Assembly (NCBI GenBank): GCA_004802725.1
Contig: SGPM01000077.1
Span: 1 to 64,000, forward strand
DNA: 64,000 nt
Source: Antrodiella citrinella
Lineage: Eukaryota > Basidiomycota > Agaricomycetes > Polyporales > Steccherinaceae
Reading direction: 5' to 3'
Shown: one piece after another, positions 20,201 to 32,700 of the stretch
Position numbering within the stretch: position 1 is the first letter of the stretch
Layout of the letters: every line of letters begins with the position of its first letter
The notes under the pieces: generated by a model
Seen by the model: only the letters and a program-made list of their open reading frames with translations
Databases searched by the model: none
Told to the model about the DNA's origin: nothing
Translations under genes and position numbers: made by a program

Positions 20201-22808
20201 CGTGACAAGAGCCACGGACGCGAATATGAACCAAGGGCGCCGCTCATTCTGTTCCGTGAAGCCTGTCCGAGCAGCTCCGAGAGTTCCGGAATGCATTCCA
20301 GGAATCCAGGAGACGGATATGGGTTTGGCGCGCGTGACAGATAATGTTGAGGAAGGATTCGGCAAGGCAGAAGGCCGGTAGGAAGAGGATGTCGGGATCA
20401 CTGAAACTATGCTTCGAAAGGCGTCTCGATCCGGGTGTCATAGAGAAATATGATACAGATGAGGAATGTGTGGGGCCCCGCGTTTCCCCACAACCGGGTC
20501 ACCAATTATACCAAGGTTGGCCCATGTACGGTAGACGAGCAACACGAAGGGCCACCATTCAAATCTGTGATGAACAGTGTGACTCGCGGGCCTCCGAAAC
20601 ACATGGCTTTGATTGGACTAACCGTCTTATAGGATGACAGCAAGGCGGTTTATCCAATACGACCGCATGGCGGGTGACCACTCAGCGCACAGACTCCTGA
20701 GTGCGTATCATTGGTGGCGGACAGCGACGCTGGGAAGGAACGTCTCTAAAGTGAGGCATTGAGACTCCAGCGACACAGGTAAAGTCGTGGCGAACGGGAC
20801 CGAATCACGCGGCAACATGAATTGTGCAGAGTACCTGAGCAGAGAAGGTGTGAATCCACGAATTATGACATAGACGAGAACAGATCCATACTGGGTTGAA
20901 GGTGAACACGACGAGTGAGACCCTCTGTATGCAATACTACCGTGGCAAATGAGAGGCCAGACGGTAGTAGTCCGGATACTTTAGCTAGAAACCGCTGAGC
21001 ACAATCAACTGAATAAGTGGCAAGTAAACAAACCTTGTGATTGGACCGCGTCGGGACACCACTCGAGCTCGATGCGCAGAATGTGAAAAATCTGAATCGT
21101 CGTAGTGAAGATCTGCCTATTTCCGAGATAAAGCGATCGCGCTCGTCGCAACCCTAAGAGATCGTCACGCTTTGCGCAGCTATACAGAGAAGAAGATTGA
21201 GTGAATAGACATGCCTAGAGCTTCGAGAACTGACAAGGATATTTGGACACGTTACTTGAAAAATGGGGCATATGCGTGTCGTCTGACCGCTATTGTATAG
21301 TCAGCCGACTCAATCCTCATACGAAGGGCAAGCGGTTTCCTGAGATCTTCCTGGTACAGTACGCAACAAACAGATCCATTTTGTCGATGCTTTTCAAAAA
21401 GTTCTTCAAGTTCAAGCAGACTGACGATGAGAGAGGCTGCCAAGAGAGCCCACCCAATGCCATGTCAGCCGCGACGTGGCCCATGCAGATAAGCGCTCTA
21501 TTTCAGACACCGCTAAGTCCAGCGCGTCTCTAGTAGTAGGCAAAGTTCATCGACTTGTTCCGAGTCTACTAGGTATCACGATTGTACACAGTATGTTCAA
21601 GAAACTGTTGTACATGCCAGATTCTTTGTCTACATCTTGGAATCACACTCGGCCAGAGCTGCCCAGGTCTCAGATCTCAGGCCTCAGACGTCATTGATAC
21701 CAAGCCTGAGGAATTGAATCGAGTCGGTATTACTACATATCATCGCTATGCGATGTTCAACTGTATTCAAAGTGGGTGTTTTCTCCGAGGTCCAGACTTA
21801 GTGGACGATCCCTGGTAGTTGTCTGATTCATGATCGGATAGAGTATGACACGTTTACTGTATTGTCCAATTCACAGCGTCCCGTCCGAGTCAAGTTCGTG
21901 GGTTCAGCCTGGCCCTTCGAGAGTTCAACGTTCACCAGTTGTACGCTTGATGAACGGGGAAATCTCTTTGATATCCAAGGATGATTGACGGGTCGCGCTA
22001 TGTTTACATCAGGTGCGTGATACTAGAACCTACGTCATGTCTAGATCATGAATGCTAGCTTTAGATGTGCGGTCTCGCTTCACTAGCGTACAGAGATATT
22101 TATCCACCAACTCCTTGTGAGAGCACATGCACATTCTCTGTCAGCAAAATTGTCTCCCTCGTCTCTCAGGACATGATAATTTATTGGCATCGACATAGAG
22201 GAGAGTCTGGCACTGTGCTTTACACGCGGTGTGCTCCAACCAACCATGGTGCGAATGGGAACCTTTAGACGGAGCGGTGTCTATTATAGTTTACTTCGGT
22301 CACATAGTACGTCCTATTCTTCTATGTGCCCAGTATTATATGAAGCAGACAGAGGAGGCTGCAGCGCCCCGCAGTGTTGGCAGATTGCCGGCGGGAACTT
22401 CCTTCATGTGTTGTTCACGTGCGTCAGAGCATATACTGTAAGTCGATATACTTCACACCCTGAGTATCGCTTTGGACGACTGAAATCCTCTATGTACATA
22501 GGATACTTTCGCCCGAACAACAGCAGCCACCTCAATCGAGGCTCAAAATCGGTCATCTATTCTGGTGCTATATGCGGTACTGGCAGTGAAGAGGCGCACC
22601 GCAGCGGCCACGCTTGGAGTACAACAATACGGCACGCACGTCGCACCGCACGTCAGATGTAAGGTCTTACAGTGCGAGTCAATCGGGCAACGTTGGCCGT
22701 TGTGTAGCAGACAGAACTTCATGGACTGTGGAGTGGATCGGCCAATGTCACCATTGGATGAATAATCAGATGTGGGCAGCAACCTGTCGACAGAATATGG
22801 GCGTGCAA
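17231..22808. other. 5.6-kb gene-poor block with decayed coding traces
   Basis: No complete gene could be built on either strand. The minus strand between about 17.8 and 20.5 kb has several exon-like pieces with plausible splice sites (next entry). The plus-strand frames (for example 21243-21533) lack supporting splice sites or recognisable motifs. Confidence 0.5.
17820..20441 (-). pseudogene. Possible decayed multi-exon gene with one membrane segment
   Basis: Minus strand. A frame at 20401-20078 is Ser/Pro-rich, then carries one clear hydrophobic segment (20233-20165: WFIFASVALVTLLLLVASII), as in a type II membrane protein. Further down, exon-like pieces with good junctions occur: acceptor TTGTGCAG at 18841 then donor CGTG|GTATGT near 18772, acceptor ATGTCAG then coding near 18700, and an open piece at 18600-18380. 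I could not choose one frame that runs through all of them without a stop. I recognise no family. It may be a real gene with unusual splicing or a pseudogene. Confidence 0.25.
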
Positions 22809-22817
22809 TATATAAGG
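22809..22817 (+). promoter_or_regulatory. TATA box upstream of broken secreted-protein copy
   Basis: TATATAAGG, 67 bp before the ATG at 22876. The intact paralogue has TATATAAAA at nearly the same distance. Confidence 0.6.
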
Positions 22818-22875
22818 ATACGAGATTGGGTACGTACTTCTCCAGTTCCCAATCTACTTAGCCTGATCCAGTACA

Positions 22876-23548
22876 ATGCAGTTCATCTCCACCTCTCTGT
22901 TGACTCTTGCGCTTGCAGTCGGTGCATTCACAAGCAGTACCCTCCTCATAGATACTCCGTGCGTTGTCTGCACCGCTCATCATGTAAACGCACGACTTAT
23001 CTCGTCGTATCTGTTTAATACAGCACGGACGCCGCTCAATGTAAACTTTGATCACTTTCAGTGGCGGTGAACGTACGTCTTGCTAGCTGTTGTCGTAGGC
23101 ATGTCATGATGCTGACGTCGCGATTTTAGCTTCTTACGATCTGGTTCGTATATCTTCATAACTTAATGATCTATCCGAACTCAATGTCGATTTCGCATGG
23201 TTTTTTCTTGGGTTCAGACGTAAGTGCATCTATGCATATGTTGAAACAAGACTTATTAAGACTTCGCAGCATAACTAATGAAGGATCCGGTGCCACCGAT
23301 GAGTTCACCGGTCTTACAGGCACCAGCTTCACCTGGGAGGTTGATTTTGCTGCTGGTAAATAACTCTTCGTCTTCAAAGGTATCGCTTCTCTAACACAAC
23401 CTTGCACCGTAGCACTCAAGCTTGTAGATACTGCTGGAGCTATAGCCCAGTCCGCTCCGTTTACCATCCAGCACGGCTGTGCGTCTCTCTATCTCAATTT
23501 GATTAATCTCCAGTTCCTAATGGTGCGATTATAGCTGAATGCACATGA
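22876..23548 (+). pseudogene. Disrupted paralogue of the small secreted protein at 24215
   Basis: The first exon, MQFISTSLLTLALAVGAFTSSTLLIDTP (22876 on), matches the signal-peptide exon of the 24215 gene and ends at the same phase-2 donor. After the acceptor at about 23021 the expected frame reads TDAAQCKL and then hits TGA, whereas the homologous LITFSG / SYDLV pieces continue in another frame. The later exons are recognisable and open: ITNEGSGATDEFTGLTGTSFTWEVDFAAG, ALKLVDTAGAIAQSAPFTIQHG, and a short cysteine-containing tail AECT ending at TGA 23546. The copy therefore carries a frameshift in its second exon, while splice sites, promoter and the rest of the frame are kept. A recent loss, an unusual splice or a base-call error are all possible. 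Confidence 0.65.
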
Positions 23549-24140
23549 TAGCGGTGTACGCTCGAATATCCCGTCATGGTGTACTGTTCACCGGTGTTCT
23601 TACTCAAGGAATGGATGTATACTATATGCGAAGTACTTTCACGCGATGCACCTCAAATCCTCTTTACGTGCTACAATGTTCAACTCCGACACGCTTTCAT
23701 TAAACAAGGATACCCGGCTTTTATCCGCATTCAAGTATATATGAACGCGTCTCCCTCGCGAAACGCTATATAGGTCCGCCCATCCATACTGGTCGGAGTC
23801 ACTGAATCCGTCTGATCGTGTAGGATCCTGTCCAGATAGGTCCCAATGGTGGCGCATCATCCGTTCACAGCGGAAGTACAAAAGCGACCGACATACATTG
23901 TTCCTGCGCTCACACTAGATAAACCATGCAGTCCGATGCTCTGTACAGCGCTCTTCAACCACGAGCTCGCTAAAGCGACGCCTCTCCCTGTGTTCAATCA
24001 TCTCGTCTTTTCAGCGCGACAGCTAGATGCTTTAATATACAGATCAATGAACAACGTTGCTCGTCAGGTGGGGTGTCGGCTGACCGACTACGAGAGCATC
24101 CGAGGAGAACCGGCATAGAGGTTATGCGTATACGATGACG
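23549..24140. other. Spacer between the secreted-protein copies
   Basis: About 0.6 kb without gene support. Open frames here (for example 23846-24118) show no splice or motif evidence. Confidence 0.45.
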
Positions 24141-24150
24141 ATATATAAAA
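24141..24150 (+). promoter_or_regulatory. TATA box (ATATATAAAA)
   Basis: ATATATAAAA, 65 bp before the start codon at 24215. It is the clearest core promoter in the window. Confidence 0.7.
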
Positions 24151-24214
24151 AGCCTACGAAGTATGCGTATACTCTTCAGCACTTCAGCTTTCAGTTCTCT
24201 CAAACTCCTTCACA

Positions 24215-24912
24215 ATGCAGTTCAACTCTACCTCTCTCGTGGCCCTCATGTTCGCCGTTGGCTCCCTTGCGATTTCCGTCAACACACCGTACGTACAATT
24301 TCAGAATCGTCTTCACCAGAAGAGCTAACGTTTTCTTGAACAGTGCTGCGGTCGAATGCCGGGCTACTACGCTCTCCTGGAGCGCTGGTGTTCGTACGTA
24401 CCATTCTTGAGGACTTGAAACCACCATTCTTACTCATGCTGTCTTCTGCAGCTCCCTACTCCCTAGTTCGTCCTTTTCAATTGTCTTTATATTGCCAAAT
24501 TACCAACATAGTCACTCTATCTACGTGTCTAGACGTAAGTTTGCATCTTCACCTTACTGAAGATCTCGACTCATCCTTCATCGTAGCATCACCGACCAAG
24601 GCGGTGCACCCCACACCTCTGACCTTATCCTTGGTGTCGCAGGCACCAGCTACACTTGGGTCGCTGACTTCCCCGCAGGTCCGACTCGCATCTTCACCTA
24701 AATTCACTATCTGTCTCTACTAACGGAAACTCCTCTCATGATCAACTTCGCAGGTACTGCTGCTTTCCTGACAGTCGAGGACAATGCTGGAAACACCGGT
24801 AACTCCGCCGGGTTCTTGATTGGTGCAAGCGGTGCGATCGTTCTCTCTACATGTGCGAGTGTCTTGGGTTTCTCATGCTGCTACTTGCACAGGCGATTCC
24901 AGCTGCTTCTGA
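24215..24912 (+). CDS. Small secreted protein of the Ser/Thr-rich, GPI-anchor-like family
   Basis: Seven exons (24215-24288, 24344-24393, 24452-24469, 24512-24524, 24587-24678, 24754-24831, 24893-24912) give 114 residues, in phase throughout. The signal peptide is MQFNSTSLVALMFAVGSLAIS. The mature domain reads VECRATTLSWSAGVPPYSLV, then GTSYTWVADFPAGTAAFLTVEDNAGN and SAGFLIGASGDSSCF. This order (C...xLxWxxGxxPYxL, GTSYTWxVDxPAG, DSSC at the end) is that of a large basidiomycete secreted family related to the N-terminal domain of Ser/Thr-rich GPI-anchored wall proteins. One early and one terminal cysteine probably pair. No GPI signal is present, so it is likely free and secreted. Two internal exons are only 18 and 13 nt. 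Confidence 0.72.
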
Positions 24913-27900
24913 GCACTGGCTCGTGCACCGGGACGGAACATTACTGCCATCGTTTTCATGTATTATCAAGGGTTAAATTGTGGACAATAAACGGGTACTT
25001 GTGTTGTTACACTATAGCTTGCGCCACGACGTCCCGACATCTGGACTCTCCATCCGGGCTGAAGCGCTGACGACCGACACCTTGTTCATAATCACATGCT
25101 TCGAACGTTTCGTGTTTCTCATCATTGAGGCACCTCTGATCAATTGACTTCCCGCCCTCTCCCGGCAAAGTCACAGTGGTCTCCTCGAGTCTCCTCGTTG
25201 ACCGTCTTTGACAGTTCAGTCCTGAGGCCTGAGTCCTCATATATTACCGCCCCTCAGCGCTCAGCCGGTAGGTTGACCCCCCGAGGTTGACCTGGAATTG
25301 CACGGAATACCAGGGAATACCTACATGCCTGCTGAGGTAATTTTGCAGTCGTCGATCAGGTCGGACCGTTGATCACCATGAATAGATAACGAAGACATCG
25401 AGCGAGCCTCTTTCCGTTGTCAAATACAAATCCACCAGCTCACTTGTAAGTGACTTAGGCTACTCGTCTTCTTCTACCATGACGTCGTCGCTGAAAGTTA
25501 GCGATATGAGCAGAGTTCCTGCGGAGGCCCGTCATCTCCAATCAGCGTTTGGACGAGTGATCCATATGCATGGTCTGGACCTACACATCCATGCGCTACA
25601 CGATCAAACCTGGTTGATGGACCGCCGCCACGAGGGTCTTGTGCACAGTGCAGTGTGCACCTTCGCCGCCGACGCCTCTTCAAGATATATGTTTATCCAG
25701 AACTCCGAGAACAGATGAGCATCTACGCGTTGGTACCCCCAGATACTTGACGTAAACAAACGTCGGAGCTGGTGCTATAGCACGGTTGTTGGTATGTTCG
25801 TTTCTCCGACTTTTCACCATCGTCTTTGATACAGCATTATTATCATCCAGATACCTCCACAAACCACCGCACTTCAGCAGACCATTTCAATCATGCTTCA
25901 AACTTACAACTGCTTGATTACAACCAAGGAATAGCGAGAAGCCACCAAGATCGCCAGTCAAAAAACGATCTATTCACCCGATTGGCCACACAGAGTCAAA
26001 GGCTAACGGTAACGGCTGCGTCTGCTTTATTTTCCGTCGTCCTCCGCGATGGAACGGAGGGCGTGACAAGCTAACTAGCCAGGGCGGCAAGCCTAGACTT
26101 AGGACATCGGGATCTGGTGGTGAAACTTGAGATCTTGAGACATGAGTGTGGCGTCGTTCAAGTGAGTGGTGATGTCACCATTTGGAAAATTGCGCCTGCG
26201 TCGTGAGCTCACTTGGCAACGTACAGTGAACGTACGGTTACATTCCTGTTCGTCTTGAGCTTTCGTTCTCTCCAGGTGCTTCCTCCTCAACCTCGTTCCG
26301 TTGTACGTATTCCACCCAGAAGAACCCTGGAGCCTTCGTGAAAAAATACGACACACACCAAGTTACGCGAGTTCAGGCCGTCGCGAAGGGCCACATGATA
26401 CATCCTGCCAAAAAAGTGGTGTCGCGCGGTTAACCGTTAAACGTTTTCCCCTCCTCCCCTTCCCAACGGTCACACCCAGGACGGTTATGATAGCCTACCA
26501 CGCTAACACATTTTAGAGCGTAGGTCCGTCGATGGGTCGGGGCCCCTCCGTGTACCCACTTACTGCGATGATTGGGTATGGCGTGACATGAGACGTACTC
26601 CGTGCAGTGTGAACTCGCTATGTACGTGTACTTACATACAACGCGCTGCAGATATGAACGCAGTGTGGTTCTCATATGATACCTGAAATCGATGATAAGA
26701 CGCGATTGCGAGAACCTCGGTGCAATTCTAGCTCGTCGAGGTGGTCGGAGGGTATAGCTCGGAAGCTATGTGTTGCGAGTTGAACGGACCGTTTCTGCGT
26801 GTGGATATGCGTCTGTCGGATCGGGGACGCGATGTGAAGCTAATTCGTTGTTTCTTGTTTCGTTTGAATCCGCCGACGGTGTGTAAACCGAAGTGTATCC
26901 GAAGACGGGCCGTCTGCACTGAGGATGAACTCGCCACGCTCTAACGCTGCGCACAACGGACACAACACCGCCGCCCGGCAACCCAACGAGCGGACCCAAA
27001 ATCGTTGATGGCGTCCCGGTCTTCGCCACTCCGCATTTCAATTGAGCGGTGCTCTCGCGCACGTACGAGACTTGACACAGGTATTGCAACTCGCTAACAA
27101 ACACAGACTTGAAACAGAACTCCCATTTCCAACAGCCGCCTAACGCGAGACTCCGTACGAGAGAACAGCACAGTAAAACTAGAAGATGCGACTAACATAA
27201 AGGCGGAGACGTGAACGAAACGAACGAAAGCGACGATGCGAGAACGACGATGATTGGTATTGGTACATGAGATAGAAAAGAGAAAGTAAGCGTAACCGAG
27301 AATCCGTTATTCCGTTCCAAGACCATGACGAGATAAAATAATGCACAGAGAAGATGAACCATGCAAACGAAACACACGCACAAACCCCCCACTGTTCGCA
27401 TGAACCCAGATGAACGGATGAGCGAGGAAGAGGATGTCGCGTGGAGGATGAGAAAAGACCTGGTATAGTGATACATATCATACAACGAGCCTCCGGTGCC
27501 GCCGCAGCACACGATGGAAGAGAAGGGTAACCGTGGGTGATTATAGACATTTTGGTGTGGCGGGGTTAGTCGGAAGGCTAAGGTAAAACTCGGCCGCGAA
27601 TGGATATACGAAGCGTAGGGTACGGGCGAGACAAGCCAGGAAACCAGAGGAAGATAAGGATACGACGAGACGCGGTGACGACGACCGAATGACCATGCAG
27701 TTGATGAGGTGAGGGTGTGAGAGTATGCCGATGGTGAGTATGAGTGGATGCGAGGGACAGATGTAGTGGATATGCTTGATGAATAAGTCAATGCCGGGAA
27801 CGTCGTGAACGTCGTAAGCGCGTGCGGGGCGTATGCTAAGTGCGTGCGAATGGTATGCTGCGAGTATTGGTATGCGAGGTAGGTATCCTTAGGAGGGGTA

Positions 27901-27958
27901 TGTGGTATGGATTATAGGATGGGCGATAGGTGACCGAGAGATGACGACGAAAAGGATA
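24913..27958. other. 3-kb stretch, no gene supported
   Basis: It includes the 3' flank of the secreted-protein gene and, at the right end, the probable 3'-UTR of the minus-strand Ecl1-type gene (27959 down). Frames such as 25479-25718 and 27192-27791 (minus) are open but lack splice sites, start context or family motifs. Confidence 0.45.
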
Positions 27959-29737
27959 TTAGATGGCGGTCTTGGGAGGCAGGGAGGTCTTGGCAGGGAA
28001 GTTGAAGAGTCGCTTGCGCTCGGGGAAGACCTCGACCTCGACCTCGACGTCAACCATCTGGCCGTCGACGATGCGCCTCTCGATGCGCTTCTCCTTCTTC
28101 GCTGGGAGCTGCATGATGGGGTACGTGAGCAGGTCGGAGTATGACCAGGAGCGCACTAGAGGCAAGATCAGATACAAGGCAGTGGACAGCAGTAACACAT
28201 AGACGCACCTTCCGGACGCTGCTGCGTCACGGGCAAGCTCTGCGGTCTCATCGTGATGTCTTCATCCTCTTCCAGTACACTTCCCTCAACGCTCAACTCG
28301 CTTCCCTGCCTGCTCAGCGGACTCCTCCTCATCCTGGGCGCGCTTTCGCCGGTGGACAGGCTGCTAGGTGTGCGGCGCATGGCCACGTTGGGGACGAGAA
28401 GCTTCCCTTCCGCTCCAGCCTTGAGGAGAGCGGACTCGCGGCGACGAGAGTGTTGCGGATAGCTGGAGAGGGAAGAGGATGAGCCGCACGTAGCGGGGAG
28501 AGATCGGATGGATCCCGTTGGGGATGTGGACAAGGCGTGCTGTGCCGCGATGGAAGCCCGAGACTCGCTGCGGCGCGAGAGGGAGGCCTCGAACTTGGAG
28601 TAGAGGTTGTCGACTTCAGAGTTGGATCGGACCGGTGGGGCGGTGGTGGTGTAAGACGACGTCGAGGCGGAAGTCGCGGACGAGGCCTCGCCCAAGGTGG
28701 AGTAGACGCCTCGTGACCGGTGAGGGGTGGCAACGAAACCGCGATAGGCACGCTCGGAGGCTTCACGAGCTTCCTGGGCGGCGTAGGGCGAATCGGCCTT
28801 GGGTGGTGCTACAAAAGAATACACACTAGCCCTCCAGGCGTTGGAACCGTCAGTCCAGCCCGGGATGACCTCGTTGGTACGCCTCGAAGTGGCACCGAGA
28901 GCGTAGGTGGTACTGAGAGCAGCCGAGGGAGTGCTCCAGGAAGCGCGCTTAGGCGCAGGCTGTGGAGGACACAGGGCGGCTTGGATGCGACGCGCCGCCA
29001 TCATGACACCGGAAGAATAGTCGTTGCAAGAATCGTTGGATGAGGCGGTGTCGGTGCGGAGAAGAGGCGGTGGGGGAGGGCAAGGCGGGAGGTCGTAGAT
29101 GCGGGAGAGAGCTGCGTAAGCCTCCGAGACAGGCTGCTCGACAGGAGACTTGGAAGAGGTGGAAGAGGAATCATCGCTCTCATCGTGAGTCGACAAGTCG
29201 GAGAAGGAGTTATGAGGCACGGGTGGCAGAGGCGGCGAGGCGTGTCTGTCAGGGTTGTAGTCGAGAGCGACACCGCCGAAGCTGGACTGGAGATCTGCGA
29301 GTCTGCACTCGTCGGAGCAGTAGAGAGGGATGGGGCCCTGGTCGATGACGGTGCGGTGGCGAAGGGGCGCAGCAGGCTTGGGAGCCTCGACAGCGACAGG
29401 AGTGGAGGGCGACTTTGTGTTCGCGTCTTTGTCTGCTCGCTTGATGGTGCCGTTGGGTTTGACGCGACCGGTGCCGTGAACGAGGCCACCGGTGCGAGCG
29501 CGGATGGTGCCGTTCTTGGTCCTCGAGAGGCGTGCAGAAGGCTCAGCTTTCGTCTCTGGGGACGACGATGAGTCGATGCAGAGGAGAAGGGAGAGAAAAG
29601 GACTTACGGGAGACGGGAGAGCTGGGAGGTGGCGCCGGAGCGGAAGTTGGGTGCTGCGGGATGGGGACCTGGTATCGTTTGGGCAGGATCTGGCGGGAGC
29701 AGACGGGGCACCAGCTGAAGTCGAAGGCGATGTCCAT
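27959..29737 (-). CDS. Ecl1-type (life-span regulatory factor) zinc-binding domain protein
   Basis: Minus-strand exons 29737-29608, 29555-28209 and 28155-27959 (both introns phase 1) encode 557 residues. The N-terminus MDIAFDFSWCPVCSRQ supplies CxxC (C10, C13), and YCSDECRLADL supplies a second pair (C123, C127). This split C-x2-C ... YCS-x-EC pattern is that of the Ecl1/life-span regulatory factor family, in which small proteins extend chronological life span in yeasts. Here the two halves are separated by about 110 residues and followed by a long Ser/Pro-rich, probably disordered region. The C-terminus is conserved-looking (RSWSYSDLLTYPIMQLP... then a Val/Glu repeat and KRLFNFP). The family assignment rests on the cysteine pattern. 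The role is probably regulatory, in cytosol or nucleus. The frame is open upstream, but MDIAFDF is the sensible start. Confidence 0.75.
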
Positions 29738-32700
29738 CGAGTGTCGGGCGTCGGGCGTCGGGCGTCGGGAGGACGGGGAAGGCTGGGAGACGCTGCGATA
29801 TGTGGGGAAGAAGAAGAGGTTGGACGGAAAAGTGCCCTTCCCTTTTATCGCTGTGTTCCCAGATCCGACATCCCAGATCGCCGGCCACACTGCTGTGACA
29901 GGCGCCGGAGTCACACAAAGGTCACAGATCGCATCGACACACGCGGACCTTTCCGGGCCATGGGTCCATTTGCCCGTTTCGGCCACACGCTCTCCGCCGA
30001 TCCTCCTCACACCCTGTTCCTACACACATGGCCCTTCCTCGGCAAAACCCCGATTATGGCAAATCTACGCTTCCAGATGCCCAGACCCTCTCGGACCACG
30101 CACCGACCTAGCCTGCACGTCCTCGCCGTCCCGCCGTCGTCGCAAGTTGGCTCGCTCTCGTGGGTCGTACGCTCGGGGTCGTACGTATGCCGGGACACTT
30201 GACTCGTAGAACAACACTCCGTATTACGATAACGCGATCCTCGTCCCGTTCCCCACATATTCATTTCTTTGTTGCATCAATAGTGCTACGTACATGCCCG
30301 AAACACATTCTCTTTCAAGTATGCATATGGGCAAGCACCAGCGACGCCACAACAACAACAACAACAACAATACAAAGTCGAACAAGAGCGTCACGCCTCT
30401 CCTATCCCAACTCTTCATTATGATGTCGACCTCTAGCATCGTCGCAATGACGACCGACCTCCTCCGATCGATGATAGAACAATTGATGAGTGAACAAGAC
30501 CTCGGAGGGCGGCCTTTGTTTCAGTCTAACAGTGCGATAATTGGTTCCGCGGCTCTCCGGCCGGAGGTGCGCCATGAACCATGACCGTATGTTTTTATTC
30601 TTTCCTAGTCCGAGTCTTCTTTCTCGCGCGAGTTCACGTCGAGGAGGTGAAGGGAGGAGGCAGGAGGATCACATGGGCCCGCTGCTTCATCACGCTTGCT
30701 TCCCGGCGTCCCGACGCCTCCCCAGTGTCGCAGAGACGCACCCATCCGGACGCGGTCACTTTCATCGCCTGCATCGACCATCGTACACGCGGAATGCACG
30801 TTTGATCCTAGGCTGGAATGGGTGAGGTCTTTCTTTCATTCGTCCTTTGTCTATAGCTTATGATCATTGTCTCATAGATCACCTGTAGATCACTCGCACT
30901 GGCAGCCTCCTTCGGAGTTGCTTGAATCCATGACTCGGTCTGACATGTGATTATGAATACAAAGCGGGGTCGAGTCATACCTGCTCCTGTTTGCTTTCCA
31001 GGTTGACGGGTGGACGGAACGATTACCAGTGCCGCGTGCATCGTTCCGCTCCGAGATCTCTCCATGCAGCGCACATCGACATCTCATCGTTCTCCTGACA
31101 TTGTATGTCGACTATCGACGTCCGGTCCGCAGAATCTTCACGTGTAGGTGCATGCTTCAGGGGCTTCTGTGACTGTTGCCAGAACATATGTATGACAACG
31201 CGTTCTCGAATGCACGCCCTCGCCGTGCGTCACCTCACACCTGACGCGGAGTCCAAGTGCCAGTCTCGAGTCTCGACCTCCGCGTCAACTGGAACCGTGC
31301 AAGTAATCTGACGACAGCTGGACGTAGCACCACTTCGTCGTACGTTTCTCTTATATGATCACTCATTCTGTTCAAGAATGAATCGTTGAGCCTTTCAATG
31401 GGCGGGTCGAGACTCTTGGAGTGGGTCATGAGACCAGCAGACAGCGGAGGTCGGTTTGCCTGCCGGAGGCGCTCTCCTTCTTCTTCCTCCCCTCTTCTTC
31501 GTATATTCTAATTACCTTTATTCGAGCCGTACGTGCATACACGCGTGCGTACGATTACCGGTGTTGTCACGCACGCTGAACAAGCACCCACAGCGATCAC
31601 CCCGCGCGTGCCGTACAATCATGATCAGGAACCTGCACTCCCCGATCCCTCCGATAATCACCCTCTCGTTCCCGGATATTCCTTGTTTCTTCAGTCCACC
31701 AGTCGCGGAACGCGGAAAGCGGATCGTGATCTCTCTGGATGGGATGGCGAGGAGATCGATGACGATCGACAAAGCGACGAAAAAACGGCTCCATAGTCAT
31801 CAGCGAGGACGAGGAGGTACGGAAATGGCGAGTACGTCAATAGGGTGTTGGGCCTTGCGATGACGAGGTAGGCTGATTACTCTCCTAGTTCTTATCTATA
31901 GCTGAGCACACTGCACGCTGTACGCGAATAGATGGGCTGCGGTATGTACATAACGACATGTCAATCCATGATACTTATTACTTGGCCAGTGGTCAACGTT
32001 GAACTGCAAGTCGTGACGGACACGATGATGTCCGCCATCAGCATACTAGATCAAGAAGGAGCAAACGTTTGTTTGGGAACGCATACCGAGCGGCGGTGAT
32101 GATGATCGTGATGGGAGGCTTGTTCCGTTCTCTGTGCGGGGCAGTGATACGGTTAGGCAGGAAGACATCGAGTCTGGGTTATCGGCATGGGCGTTCACGT
32201 ATACAACGTCAACGCGGCCACTAGCCTATCGTTAGTTAGCTAGATGCTGGTCGTTGGTGCTTACGGCGTCCCGTGAGTGAGGCAACGTGAAGGTCGCTAC
32301 CGGAGTCGGCACCGTTGAAGGTGGCGTCGGTCACCTCGGTGTTCTGCACGTCAGGCGTCGTCGCTGTTAGACCTTGCGTCTGTCACGCCTCGCACGCACG
32401 GCAGCGGCACGTCGCGACGAATCATTCACATGTACCGCCGCACGTGATGGCTGGCTTTCTGAGCCACCCGTCCTCGTCGGTCAACCAGCTCGGTGGTCGG
32501 TGTGCCTTTGACAGCCCGGCGTCATGTACGATCTACCAATGTATACTTTGTATCAGCCCAGTCGTATTCTACTAACCCGTGTCTTTCAGAGACACTCACG
32601 CCCACCTACGCCACAAAGCTCACTTTGAAATCAACCCACTTCCAATATTCACCTCCCCGCACTCGCTTCTCACACCCGCGCCTCTCCCCGTCAGACTTCT

